Source of the DNA: Dactylorhiza incarnata
Taxonomy: Eukaryota; Streptophyta; Magnoliopsida; Asparagales; Orchidaceae
Reading direction: 5' to 3'
Assembly (NCBI GenBank): GCA_033032865.1
Contig: JAWHQI010000508.1
Span: forward strand, 672,001 to 736,000
DNA length: 64,000 bases
Below are positions 12,354-21,352 of the stretch, piece by piece. Below the pieces are notes generated by a model, which saw only the letters and a program-made list of their open reading frames with translations, did no database searches and was not told the DNA's origin. A program made the translations under genes and the position numbers. Numbering within the stretch: the first letter of the stretch is position 1; each line of letters starts with the position of its first letter.

Positions 12354-14229
12354 CTAATGCATACCTGTCACCACATCGCTTTGCTTTATGGCCTCCTGCT
12401 GGCCAAGGTTGTATACTCGCGGTTGGGCTGGAGTGTAGTGGGATGCAGACGACTCCGCTGCTTTCCCTTTCTCCGCCGCATAAGACGCAGTTGCCTTTTT
12501 GCCGCCACGACAGTCTCGGGCTATATGTCCTGGCTTACTACAATTAAAGCAAATGATCGGGCCTCTCCCAATTGTTGCTCCCGAGCCAGCAGATTGAGCT
12601 GACCCAGAAGGTCTCGCTCTTTTCCTCCATCTACTTTGCCCAGACTTCGCAGAGCTCGGCACTTTGAACTCTGGCCTCACCACAGCTAACTCCTTTGTAC
12701 TTTGCGACCGCTTCATGTCCTTCTCCAAGGAATGACATGTATTGACCAGGGTCATAAACCCTTGCGTCATTGGCCCCGAAAAAAGGAACCACAATTCTTC
12801 TCGCAGACCTTCATAAAACTGGTTGGTCTTACGAGCTTCATCTGCAAACATCGCGCCTGCGTACCTCCCCAACCGGGTAAACTCGTGCAGATAGTCATCA
12901 ATCATACTATCACCTTGAGTTAGACGGTTGAACTGATTCTCCATCTCAATCTATTGAGTAGGAGGGAGATACCGCGCCAAGATCAATCTCAAAAATTCCT
13001 CAAAAGAGATGTCCGTCAGCTGCCTTCCTGCAAGCTGATGTATCTCTAACTCATCCCACCACAGCTGCGCATCCCCATCAAGAAGGAAGGTTGCCAAAGT
13101 CACCTTCTGACCTTCCTCCATATCTGTGGCCTTCAAGGTCTTTCGCACTCTTGATAGCCAATCCTCAGCTTGCGACAGGGTCCCTGCCCCCGTGAACGTC
13201 GGAGGGTAGAAACTCAGAAAGTACTGCAGCTGATGGTCTGAAGCTCTTCGTGCCCTCACCGGCACTAGTCTTTCGACCACGGGTTCTGTTGAAACCAGCA
13301 ACTGGTCTCTTGAGTTCGGACCCACTGGGGGTGTAGCCGATACTTATTTCTCCCTCACTAGACTTTCTTGACGGTGGATGCTGGAAACGGAATAGACCCA
13401 AGGCTGAAGCGAGGAGGTCCCGCCACACACCCGGAAGATCTTAGAGAGCTTCCCCTCCTAAACCAAAGCTCAACCGGGCACCTTGGAGGACACTGGCTGC
13501 CCACCAAAACTAGCCTAGAGGAGAGGATTCTCTAAAATCGGATCTCCTCCAAGGTGCCCTTAAGGGTCTATTTATAGTTTTCCTAGGCTGGTCTGTAAAT
13601 AGCCTGAATCCGCCTTTTAATTTTACTAACCGCACCCCAAATTGGTCTGCTGACAGCCTAACTCCGTTGTTCCGAAGGGCTATTTGCAGCCCACCAGGGG
13701 TATCCTGGTCATTTTCCCCTCACACCCATTTGGGCGAATGGTCCGTGAGGGCACCATTCGTTGGGCACCCGCCTGGCTGGGCGAATGCCCACGCTTCTGG
13801 GCGAGTGGTCCCCTGGCTGGGCGAATGCCCTCACTTCTGGGCGAGTGGTCCGTGAGGGCACCACTCGCCTAGCGTCTTCTTTCCTATAGCTTACCTCCAC
13901 CATCTTGAGGGCATTTTTACCTCACTTAGCCTGGGCGAGTGACCCGGCGAATGATCCGGACGACCCAGGTTTCGCCAGTTGGCTGGGGGGGCCCACTCGG
14001 CGAATACGGGTTGTACAGGTTCAGCTGCCACAACCGGCATTAGAGCCACCTCGAGGGTAGGAGGCTGTCCTGGGACATGCCCTCCAGGTTGTGCAGTGAA
14101 CATATCAAACATCGCTTCAGCTATCATCCTCACAGCCTCCGCAGAAGGAGGAGTAGGCACCTCAGCTGGTGCACTGCTCGCAGTCGAACGCGGGTGTCGA
14201 GACGGCCCCCCTCCACTTCCAATCGCCTA
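12354..14229 (-). pseudogene. Chromovirus gag, interrupted by a solo LTR
   Basis: The C-terminal part (12944-12354) carries a CCHC knuckle (CFNCSKPGHIARDC). The middle part (13286-12951) holds the retrotransposon gag domain (FTGAGTLSQAEDWL, LDGDAQLWWDE). The N-terminal part lies to the right of 14018 (about 14229-14018), rich in Pro and Ala. The solo LTR at 13287-14017 separates middle and N-terminal parts. The reading frame runs straight across if that LTR and one target-duplication copy are ignored, so gag was open when the LTR inserted. A stop lies between 12951 and 12944. The true initiator ATG is not obvious. Confidence 0.8.
13287..14017 (-). mobile_element. Solo LTR (Tat-like family) inside chromovirus gag
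   Basis: Its ends are TGTTGAAACC at 13287 and TTGTACA at 14017. It is flanked by a perfect 5-base duplication, GGTTC at 13282-13286 and 14018-14022. It is homologous along its length to the solo LTR at 53714-54480 (shared ACACCCGGAAGATCTTAGAG, TCTGAAGGGCTATT-like and CGGCGAA-ACGGG-TGTACA segments). A TATA box on the - strand (CTATAAATAGACC) lies near 13567. The terminal TGTACAACCC/TTCAACA style matches the LTRs of the element at 38740-46564. Confidence 0.85.
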
Positions 14230-14443
14230 TAGATGTGTACAAAACGCAATTAGCGACTACGAGATAACATGAATCAGCAAAGGAACACACACGTTCCAAC
14301 ACAAATGCTTCGATCATACTGGTAATTCATTCCTAAAGTGGACATTTACTGGTTATTTACATGTCTTAACGGCGACGCACACACGTGCTCACCACCCCTT
14401 AAAAGAATTTGACCATGAATTCAGACGGAAAGGGATCGAGACC

Positions 14444-14457
14444 CATAGCTGATACCA
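14444..14457 (-). promoter_or_regulatory. Chromovirus primer binding site (tRNA-Met)
   Basis: On the - strand, TGGTATCAGCTATG starts three bases from the 5' LTR. It is the standard initiator tRNA-Met complement and fixes the element's orientation. Confidence 0.85.
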
Positions 14458-14460
14458 ATT

Positions 14461-16376
14461 TGTAACACCCTCCCTGTTACATAGAATATAGCAATAGATC
14501 CGGCCGGGACCACACACCATATTAAACGAACAGAAGAGCGCGTTACTGAATTGAATTTTAAACAGTTACAAACACAACCATCTCAACACACAGAGTCGCA
14601 TAACGGAAGCACTTAATTTATTAAGATAAAACCAGTTCACAACTTGTCCACGCTTTACAGGGAATGAAACTACAACAAAATTTCTTTAGTTAAACTGTTT
14701 ACAACAACTAGGTGGCTTTCAAACATCGGCACGCAGGCCGACCACACATGAAAACAGTAAACAAATCTCTGGCCTTCAAGGGCCAACAAAGCTCAGCAAC
14801 TTGGATTCCACCCTGCTATTTTCCGCTCGTCTCGCCAGGACCTGTAAGTCACAATCCACCAAACGGTGGGAAAGGAAGTAACCGGTCAGCTTTAGCTGAC
14901 CCATAATATAACGACCCCACCCCATGCTTGGGGAGGCGGTGCTTCTTCCCTGCAAGCAAGCAATAGCAGCATATATATTTCACAGGTGCATCTGAGCACC
15001 GCATAGAAACAATCATCCTACGGTGACGACAAGTCACATGTCATGTGCACTCATGACACGTCATCCTCAAGTCCTTTTTCAACTTGGACGATCAGATTGA
15101 GCTAGGTCGTACACACGAAGTTCCGGAACTCTTTGCGTTCGGTCGTACACACGAAGTTTCGGCACTATCGTTATGAGCTAGATGTCAGGATTCACCTATG
15201 CCTGGCCCGGGTTCGGTTCAGCTTGTGCCCGCGCTCATAAATGTCAGGATTCAACTTAGCCTGACACGGGTTTGGCTTCCCCTTGTGCCCATCAAACTAT
15301 AACCTCACAAGGTCATCACCTTAGCCTCAGGGGCTCGTTTAGCAATCCCAAGGATCACTGGCACTAACGTCGGCGCTAGCGCTAGCGCCGAGCGCTAGCC
15401 AACAGAACACAGATCTGTTGGCTCTTTCGGGTATTTCTTGAGGGTCACCTCCAGGACCCCCTGCAGCACATCACAGTACCCAGAACCCGAAAACATACAT
15501 ACACGGAGTCTTCTCCAGAGTGCAATATAGCATATCAACATCACCAATCCAGCCAACCTGTCCAGATGGGCTTCACACAGTATGCCTATGTCTGTACTGC
15601 CATTCCGGACTCTATATGCAATTTCTACGGGGATAACATCGACCCGCCGGAAGAACCCATCTACTAATTAGTAGAAATCTTCCAAAACTTGCAAATCAAA
15701 GGACGTGCATGCCCAAAGATGTAGGGAGGAGAATCGTTACCCTCAGCGCTTGTTTCGGTGCCATAGAACTGAGAGGGAATCGACTGAAATCCTTTGAAAC
15801 AACTTCCTCTTCACAGGATCGACGATGGCACAAGCACGCAAGATCTCCTTCGCGGATTTTCCCTTGGCACAACGATCTTCAACTGACCTCCTTCCCTGCT
15901 CTCAGCCCACTGCTCTCAGAAAGGCAGAGGATTCTCAGAAAATGAGAAGGAAAGTCGGATTTGGGTCTTATATGATTTTCCTGCTACCGTCGGCGCTAAT
16001 GCTAGTGCCTGGCGCTAGCCCAAAGGCGGTACGACCGACCTTAGCCACAACCGCTGAAGAGAGACGCTAGCGCTAGCGCTACCACCTGCGCTATCTTTCT
16101 TCAATGAATTTCTCGGGAAATGCCACATTCTTTGAGAAAGGACACATTTCTCGGGAAATGCACTACCACCGGCGCTAACGTTAGCGCCTAGTGCTAGCTC
16201 ATTTGCTCCATTCGTCGAGAAAGAACACATTTCTCGGGAAATGCACTAGCTTCTCGGGAAATGCACGAGTTTCTCGGGAAATACACTACCGCCGACGCTA
16301 TCCCTAGCGCCTGGCGCTAGCTAATTAGCTTCCGAGCACTCCCACTTTATTTGCACACAAAACTTGGTGTCTTACA
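14461..16376 (-). repeat. 5' LTR of the chromovirus
   Basis: It is bounded by TGTAACACCC and GTCTTACA. A - strand TATA-like CATATAAGACC lies near 15966-15976. The U3 part (about 15990-16376) has five copies of a TTTCTCGGGAAA core within 170 bases and many GCTAGCGC palindromes. The complementary LTR at 7008 carries the same motifs. Confidence 0.9.
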
Positions 16377-16381
16377 TAAGC
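16377..16381. repeat. Target site duplication, right of the chromovirus
   Basis: TAAGC is the partner of TAGGC at 7003-7007 and differs by a single G/A transition. Confidence 0.75.
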
Positions 16382-16992
16382 TATTTCAATCAAAATCAAA
16401 ATAAGTCATAAGTTAAATCATGTGATGAAAGATTGTTAGCATAATCTACCAGCAACCTCCAATCCTAAAGGGTACAAGGACGGACCCTCATACTCCTTAA
16501 TTAATACCTATCATGGATCAATTGGGGCACCACAACATAGAAGATAAGTCATGCTCATTAGTTATTATGAATGACTCTCTTATACTCATTTGGGTGTTCA
16601 TCCTGAAAATGTCTAACTTCTTCAAGATTCTCTCAAGCTTTATCAAAAAAATTCAAAATGAACTGAATACTTCAGTTGTAATGATCAGAAGTAATCATGG
16701 CACTGAGTTTGAGTCTCATAGAATGTTTGAATTCTGTGAGAATGGAGAGATCGAGCATAGCTTCTCTGCTCATAAAACTCCATAACAAAATATAGTTGTT
16801 GAGAGAAAGAACAGAACTCTGATTAAATAAGGAAGAACATTATTAGTTGTGGATAACTTGCCTATGTCTTTTTAGGCAGAGACAGTTAACACACTCAACC
16901 ATGTTCTCAACAGAAGCCTCATTCACAAAACTAAGGGTAAGACTTATTATGAGTTCTTGAAAAATAAAACTCCAAATATATTATACTTTAAG
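16382..16992 (+). pseudogene. Copia integrase remnant (continuation)
   Basis: The copia element resumes here. The segment at 16513-16785 carries the integrase core around VVMIRSNHGTEFES (second catalytic Asp replaced by Asn), then SFSAHKTP and, after a stop, VVERKNRTL with the catalytic Glu. The frame continues to NKTPNILYFK at 16992. There it is cut by TGTACAACC, the start of another LTR. Several in-frame stops show decay. The absence of the rest of pol to the right shows the copia copy is truncated. Confidence 0.75.
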
Positions 16993-17455
16993 TGTACAAC
17001 CTCGTATTCGTCGGGTGAGCCCCTAGGTCCCAGAAGGTCAAAGGGCATGCAAGGTAGGTCAGGAGGAGCATTCACCCAGAGCACTAGGGGGTCACTCGCC
17101 CAGGTCAGGAGAGGCAGGCAAGATTCGGGGCGAGTGCAAGCCTCATCCACAAAGCATTCGCCCGCTTAGGAGAGTACGAATACGTGGGAGGTCAGGCGAG
17201 TGAGGGGGCAGAACCCCACTCGCCCAAAGAGCCAAGGGTCAGGCAAGTGGTGCCCATACGGACCACCCGCCCAGTGAAACCTATAGAATCTAGTGCGCGA
17301 TAAGTCTGGCGAGTGGTGACTTCAAGGACCACTCGCCTAGAAGGATTTGGTGGTGACATTCGGCAGGGGTGACGACATTCGGTAGAGCGGCAACATTCGG
17401 CGGGGGTGACATTCGGCAGAGGTGACGACTTTCTGTGGGGACGATCTACATTTAT
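16993..17455 (+). repeat. Truncated Tat-family LTR start
   Basis: TGTACAACCTCGTATTCG at 16993 matches the start of the LTRs at 38740 and (reverse strand) 14017 and 54480. It is followed by the same ACTCGCC-rich U3 style. No matching TTCAACA end with a target duplication of the left flank (TTAAG) was found, so the right part appears lost. The right boundary is approximate. It contains imperfect repeats of GGTGACATTCGGCAG at 17352-17430. Confidence 0.5.
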
Positions 17456-17815
17456 ATCAGTATATATAAAACTTAATTTAATTTTGTTCAACAAAAACCA
17501 TATGATGTGACGGTTGTCATCTTTGATTGACATAGTGGAGACCTGGGTTCAATTCTCACCATTGACAAATTTTATGTGATTAAAAAATAGGTCATATGAC
17601 ACTCATTTTTCAATAAACTTAGGGGTAAAATCGTAATTTCATATTGTGGGAGGTACTCTATACCTTCATAATTGTAGGTCACCCCCTGGTAGGTTTAGAA
17701 GACCTATGAAAAAGTGGAGAGAGAGAGCGGTTTGATCCGACGGCTGATGAAATATCATGTCAGATTCAACGGCCGTAATCATTTCAACGGCTTTAAAATT
17801 CATGGGTTTGATATT
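17456..17815. other. Unassigned AT-rich sequence with tRNA-like B-box
   Basis: There are no coding features. At 17552-17567 GGGTTCAATTCTCACC resembles an RNA polymerase III B-box, preceded by AGTGGAGACCT, as in tRNA-derived SINEs. No full cloverleaf or clear A-box could be drawn. Otherwise nothing is recognised. Confidence 0.3.
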
Positions 17816-18225
17816 TCTTTATATATGGTAAAGATATATAAATATATATCTTTAACTACTAAATGCAAGAAGTTGTCTTTGGTGCAACATTCAAAAATGT
17901 CAAATATAACTTCATTCTTTTACTCCAATGACTTAACATATATGATGAAAAAAATAGAAATTTATAAAATATAAGGGTTATTTGTATAATAACACTGTAT
18001 TCCAATAATAAAAATAATTATGAAAATTCATAAAATCCAAAAGATTTTACTACACCTCCTAAACCTACTATGATAGCTTATCATTAGACCTACTAAAATC
18101 TACTTTAAAATGATTTTTTGTTAAAATATATATATTTTATTGAATTTTTTTTTATAAAATAGTAATTAAAATTTTTTTACGGTCATTTTGAGTACTCATA
18201 TGTATATGTTGTGGGCGCAGCCGGC
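17815..18225. repeat. Direct repeat copy 1 (non-coding, AT-rich)
   Basis: This is homologous to 18860-19010 joined to 20407-20640. Shared landmarks are GCAACATTCAAAA, TTCTTTTACTCCAATGACTT, CCTCCTA-ACCTACTAT and ATATGTATATGTTGTGGGCG. Copy 1 is uninterrupted and ends in a GC-rich block with a duplicated segment (18229-18304, about 38 bases twice). No protein is encoded. Confidence 0.65.
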
Positions 18226-18447
18226 TGAGACGAAGCCTATCCGCACCCCAGTCTGCCAGTCCAACCGACGAAGCCTATCCGCACCCCAGCCTGCCAGTCC
18301 AACCGTTGAGACACGGTTGGGGCTGGACTTCATCTCAGCGGTTGGGCCCAGCCCCAACCGGTGTCAGCGTTTGGGTCTCAACGGACGACGGCCGAAGGCG
18401 GCCGCAGGCCGCCGTCGCGGCGGTCGAATGCCGTCGAGGAGCAGCGA

Positions 18448-18477
18448 GCACGTGTGAAGCCCGTGCAGAGCTGCTAG
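18448..18477 (+). mobile_element. Candidate Helitron 3' terminus
   Basis: A hairpin GCACG...CGTGC (18448-18452 and 18462-18466, nine-base loop) is followed seven bases later by CTAG at 18474-18477 and then T. A short GC hairpin just before CTRR, with insertion next to T, is the known Helitron 3' structure. No matching 5' TC end or Rep/helicase gene was identified, so this would be a non-autonomous copy at best. Confidence 0.35.
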
Positions 18478-18859
18478 TATAATTATAAATAAAAATTAGG
18501 TCGACGGTATCCCGACCGCGATAGTGCATGAGGGCCCCAGTGCCCCTCACGACAGTACCCCAGGCCACGACATTGCCCCGACGCGACGGCTCTCCCGCCA
18601 CTCGCAAATTCCCGAGCGCTATACATTGCTCAGCGCTCATTTTTGCCGTGTGCACGAGAGTTTGCGAGCGGCAAGAAGAACATATTTTTTATTGCAGGTA
18701 GATTTACTTTGCCTACATTAGAATATATTTTTAAAAATAAAAATAAATACAATAATTAAACAATTTAGAAATTTAAATATTTTATAATAAAAAGGAATAA
18801 AATAAAAAAGTTGAATGTTTTGTCAAAAACATATTTTTATTTTTTAATATATGATTGAT
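18478..18859. other. Intergenic, no gene seen
   Basis: A GC-rich stretch to about 18690 (with CATGAGGGCCCCAGTGCCCC) is followed by very AT-rich sequence. Short ORFs lack recognisable motifs. Confidence 0.3.
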
Positions 18860-19011
18860 ATTTTAACCACTATATACAAGAAGTTGCCTTTTGCGCAACA
18901 TTCAAAATTGTCAAATATAGCCTCATTCTTTTACTCCAATGACTTGACATATATTATGAAAAAAGTGTAAATTTATAAAATATAATGACTATTTGTGTAA
19001 TTACACTACGA

Positions 19012-20406
19012 CTATGTTTGAGAAACCGGTGCCGTTTAAAAGGGAGAAGTTTAAAACGGAGATTTTAAACTGTATTTTCAAAATTGCAATTTCAAAACTG
19101 AGGCTCTGTTTGTGTAACCTTCGTTTCGGTAGTGGTTTAAATTATTTTCAAAATTATCTTCACATGAATTTTATTTATTTGAGGTCAATATTTTCTGAAT
19201 TTTTTAAAACAAAATTAAGTATTAAATGGCGATTGTTATTAGCACCGCACTTTTGGCTATCCGCAACTATTTGATATCCGCAAACCAGTGATTTACAAAA
19301 TGGATATCCGCAAACAAAATTGATATCCGCAAACCAATTTTTCTGAAAATTATAAAATTCAGGAATTGTAAACAATATCACTACTAATACATTGATATAA
19401 ATAAACTTCACAAAACACCATTAAAATATAATTCAATGCCATTGTTTTAGAGTCCATAAAAACAAAGTTAACATTCAACACAAGTTATGATTGCATCCAA
19501 AAGTTATGCTTCAAGCCGCATTGGTGTCCCCAACCATCTACAGATTGCAAGATGAGTAAGGTTTGTCTTCTGGTTTTTAGACTTTTTCCTGAAGGCCTTC
19601 TAGCACGATGTTAAATTTTTCTTTAGATATCACGTACATATGCATTTGCAAATTGTTTTCTGACCGGTTCTATTAACCCGTGCCTGTATTTTCTATGACA
19701 CTATGCTTCCATTTCGAATATTTTACATTGAACTGCTATCAAATAGAATTAGAATTTTTTTAACAACAAATGTTAGCAAGCTGAAATGAGATTTTTTTTA
19801 TCCTAAGCTAAGCACACCCGACGTGAGCAGAACAGCAGAGAAATTCAACTCAAAATCAAGCAAACGGGTAGAGAAGGAGGGTGTCGGCGTCTACTTCTCT
19901 CCCTGAACCTCCGTCCTTCTACTGGGAACTGGGTGTCGGCGTCGGCGAGTGCAAGAAGGAGGGTGTCGGCGTCGGCGAGTGCGAGAAGGAGGGTGTCGGC
20001 GTCGGCGAGTGCGAGAATGAGGGCTCGGCGAGCGTTAAAATGAGAGTGCGGTTAGGTTTTTTTACAGAACCTAAAAAAGACACTTTTAAATGGGTGCGGA
20101 TAGCCAAATGGCGAGTGCGGTTAACAATTGCCTATTAAATATGTTGATTTTTTATAAATTTATGGATATAATTTTATTTTTAATAGGAGTCAGATTGATT
20201 AAATAAATTTTTAATAAATTTAAAAATATGCTAAACGACCGTTTTGGAAGGGAGAAAGGAGGTATCGTCGGCCTTTCCAAAACGGAGGAAAAAGCCGGTT
20301 TTCAACCGGACGTTATAAAATTGTACCAATTTGGTTGTTGCCAAACGCCTCTTCTCCGGTCCGGCTAGAAAGAAATGAGGCCAAAACGGCTTCCCAAACG
20401 CTTCCT
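19012..20406. mobile_element. Unclassified insertion with inverted-repeat-like ends
   Basis: The insertion is defined by comparison with copy 1 of the surrounding repeat. Its left end (TATGTTTGAGAAACCG) and the reverse complement of its right end (AGCGTTTGGGAAGCCG) match at about 12 of 16 positions, suggesting a TIR transposon. No convincing target duplication was found and there is no transposase ORF. Inside are three GATATCCGCAAAC copies (19310-19335 region), a 30-base tandem repeat (19932-20021) and a CGTTTTGGAAGG...CCTTTCCAAAACGG inverted repeat near 20240-20285. Confidence 0.45.
19932..20021. repeat. 30-bp tandem repeat, three copies
   Basis: There are three consecutive copies of a 30-base unit beginning GGTGTCGGCGTCGGCGAGTG, with period exactly 30. 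The GC-rich array stands out from AT-rich surroundings. The short ORFs across it are translation artefacts. Confidence 0.85.
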
Positions 20407-20640
20407 ATATCCCTATAATAAAAATAATGATGGAAATTCTTAAAACGTAAAAGCTTTTTAGTAGACCTCCTACACCTACTATTGTAGGTAATCATTCGAT
20501 CTCCTAGACATATTTTAAAATGTTTTTTTTTGTTAAAATATAGATTTTTTTGAAAAAAAAAACAATTATAAATATTAATTAAAATTTTTGTGTTGAGTAC
20601 TAATATGTATATGTTGTGGGCGCAACGGCGGGCGAAGTCC

Positions 20641-20949
20641 GCCCGCGCGAAGCCCGCCGGGGGCGAGCGAAGCCCGCCGTTGTCGGTCGGGTACTATCAC
20701 GCTTGACAGTAGGGGCGAAGCCCCGTGCCTCTCACCCGTGTGTGTGTAAGAAAATAAAAGATTGTTAAAATATATAAGGAGAAAAAAAAATGAAAGAAGA
20801 AGATTGTGAAAAATGGGAGAGGGAAACAAACACACGCTTGAAAGAGAGGAGAGATGTCATTTTTTATCCATTATAAATTATTAGATTAAAAATATAGTTG
20901 AGACTTGAGAGGAATTAAAAAAATCAGTTCTTTTTGAACCGAGGCAGCC
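20641..20949. other. Intergenic region upstream of KTN80
   Basis: It begins with GC-rich self-complementary blocks (GGGCGAAGCCC type), then becomes AT-rich with TTATAAATTA near 20871, a possible TATA box. No gene is seen. Confidence 0.35.
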
Positions 20950-21324
20950 CTCGCCCTCTTCAAGAAAAAGCTCTTTCTTCTTCCCTCTCTTCTCATTCTT
21001 GGCTGTTCGAATTTTCAGTGGAACACCAGCTCGATAACGAGGAGGAGGCTCTTCTCACTCTCATGCATAGATTCAGCGATCTAGAAATTGACAGAGTTTG
21101 ATTTATGAGGTGTTGGTGAAGCGGATTGTGTGCATTGCTTTTTTTTTTGCTTCTGGAGTTGGGTGTGAGAGATGTTGGATTGTGGCGCGGAGATCTGTCG
21201 CCGGGAGAAGTGGCTTGATCTGAGATGAGAAAGGTGGAGCTCTGCTCGGGTTTGGTTTTGATTTGGGAAAGGGGAGGAAGAAGAGGAAGGAAGGGTTTGG
21301 TGGTTGTTTCGTCACAGGTTAAAG
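20950..21324 (+). promoter_or_regulatory. Probable KTN80 5' leader
   Basis: A CT-rich tract (TCTTTCTTCTTCCCTCTCTT near 20968-20995), common around plant transcription starts, is followed by about 330 bases of leader. The start codon at 21325 is chosen because the following residues MTTKRAYKL match the conserved plant katanin p80 N-terminus. An upstream ATG at 21063 opens only a short frame. The transcription start is inferred. Confidence 0.45.
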
Positions 21325-21352
21325 ATGACCACCAAACGCGCCTACAAGCTTC
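21325..21352 (+). CDS. KTN80: KTN80 exon 1
   Basis: It has 28 coding bases, MTTKRAYKL plus one base. Donor CTTC|GTATCC. The start matches the conserved N-terminus. Intron 1 (21353-21523) contains nothing notable. Confidence 0.85.

Larger units (their letters stand above)
7008..16376 (-). mobile_element. Tekay/Del-like Ty3/gypsy chromovirus, near full length
   Basis: This is a 9369-base element with two LTRs (7008-8826 and 14461-16376), a tRNA-Met primer site, a polypurine tract and a gag-protease-RT-RNase H-integrase-chromodomain order on the - strand. It sits inside the + strand copia element with a 5-base target duplication. Coding parts carry frame breaks and a stop, so it is not active as it stands. 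A 731-base solo LTR of another family interrupts gag. The C-terminal chromodomain and the polypurine tract form (GACGAAATTCTTTTAAGGG) are typical of the Tekay/Del lineage. Confidence 0.9.
18860..20640. repeat. Direct repeat copy 2, split by an insertion
   Basis: 18860-19010 and 20407-20640 align in order with copy 1 (17815-18225). About 1.4 kb at 19012-20406 is present only in copy 2. After the repeat, 20620-20690 holds GGCGGGCGAAGTCCGCCC and related self-complementary GC blocks. Confidence 0.6.

Noticed and set aside
17520..17600. Functional tRNA gene
   Set aside because: Only the B-box is convincing. No acceptor-stem pairing or anticodon arm could be drawn.
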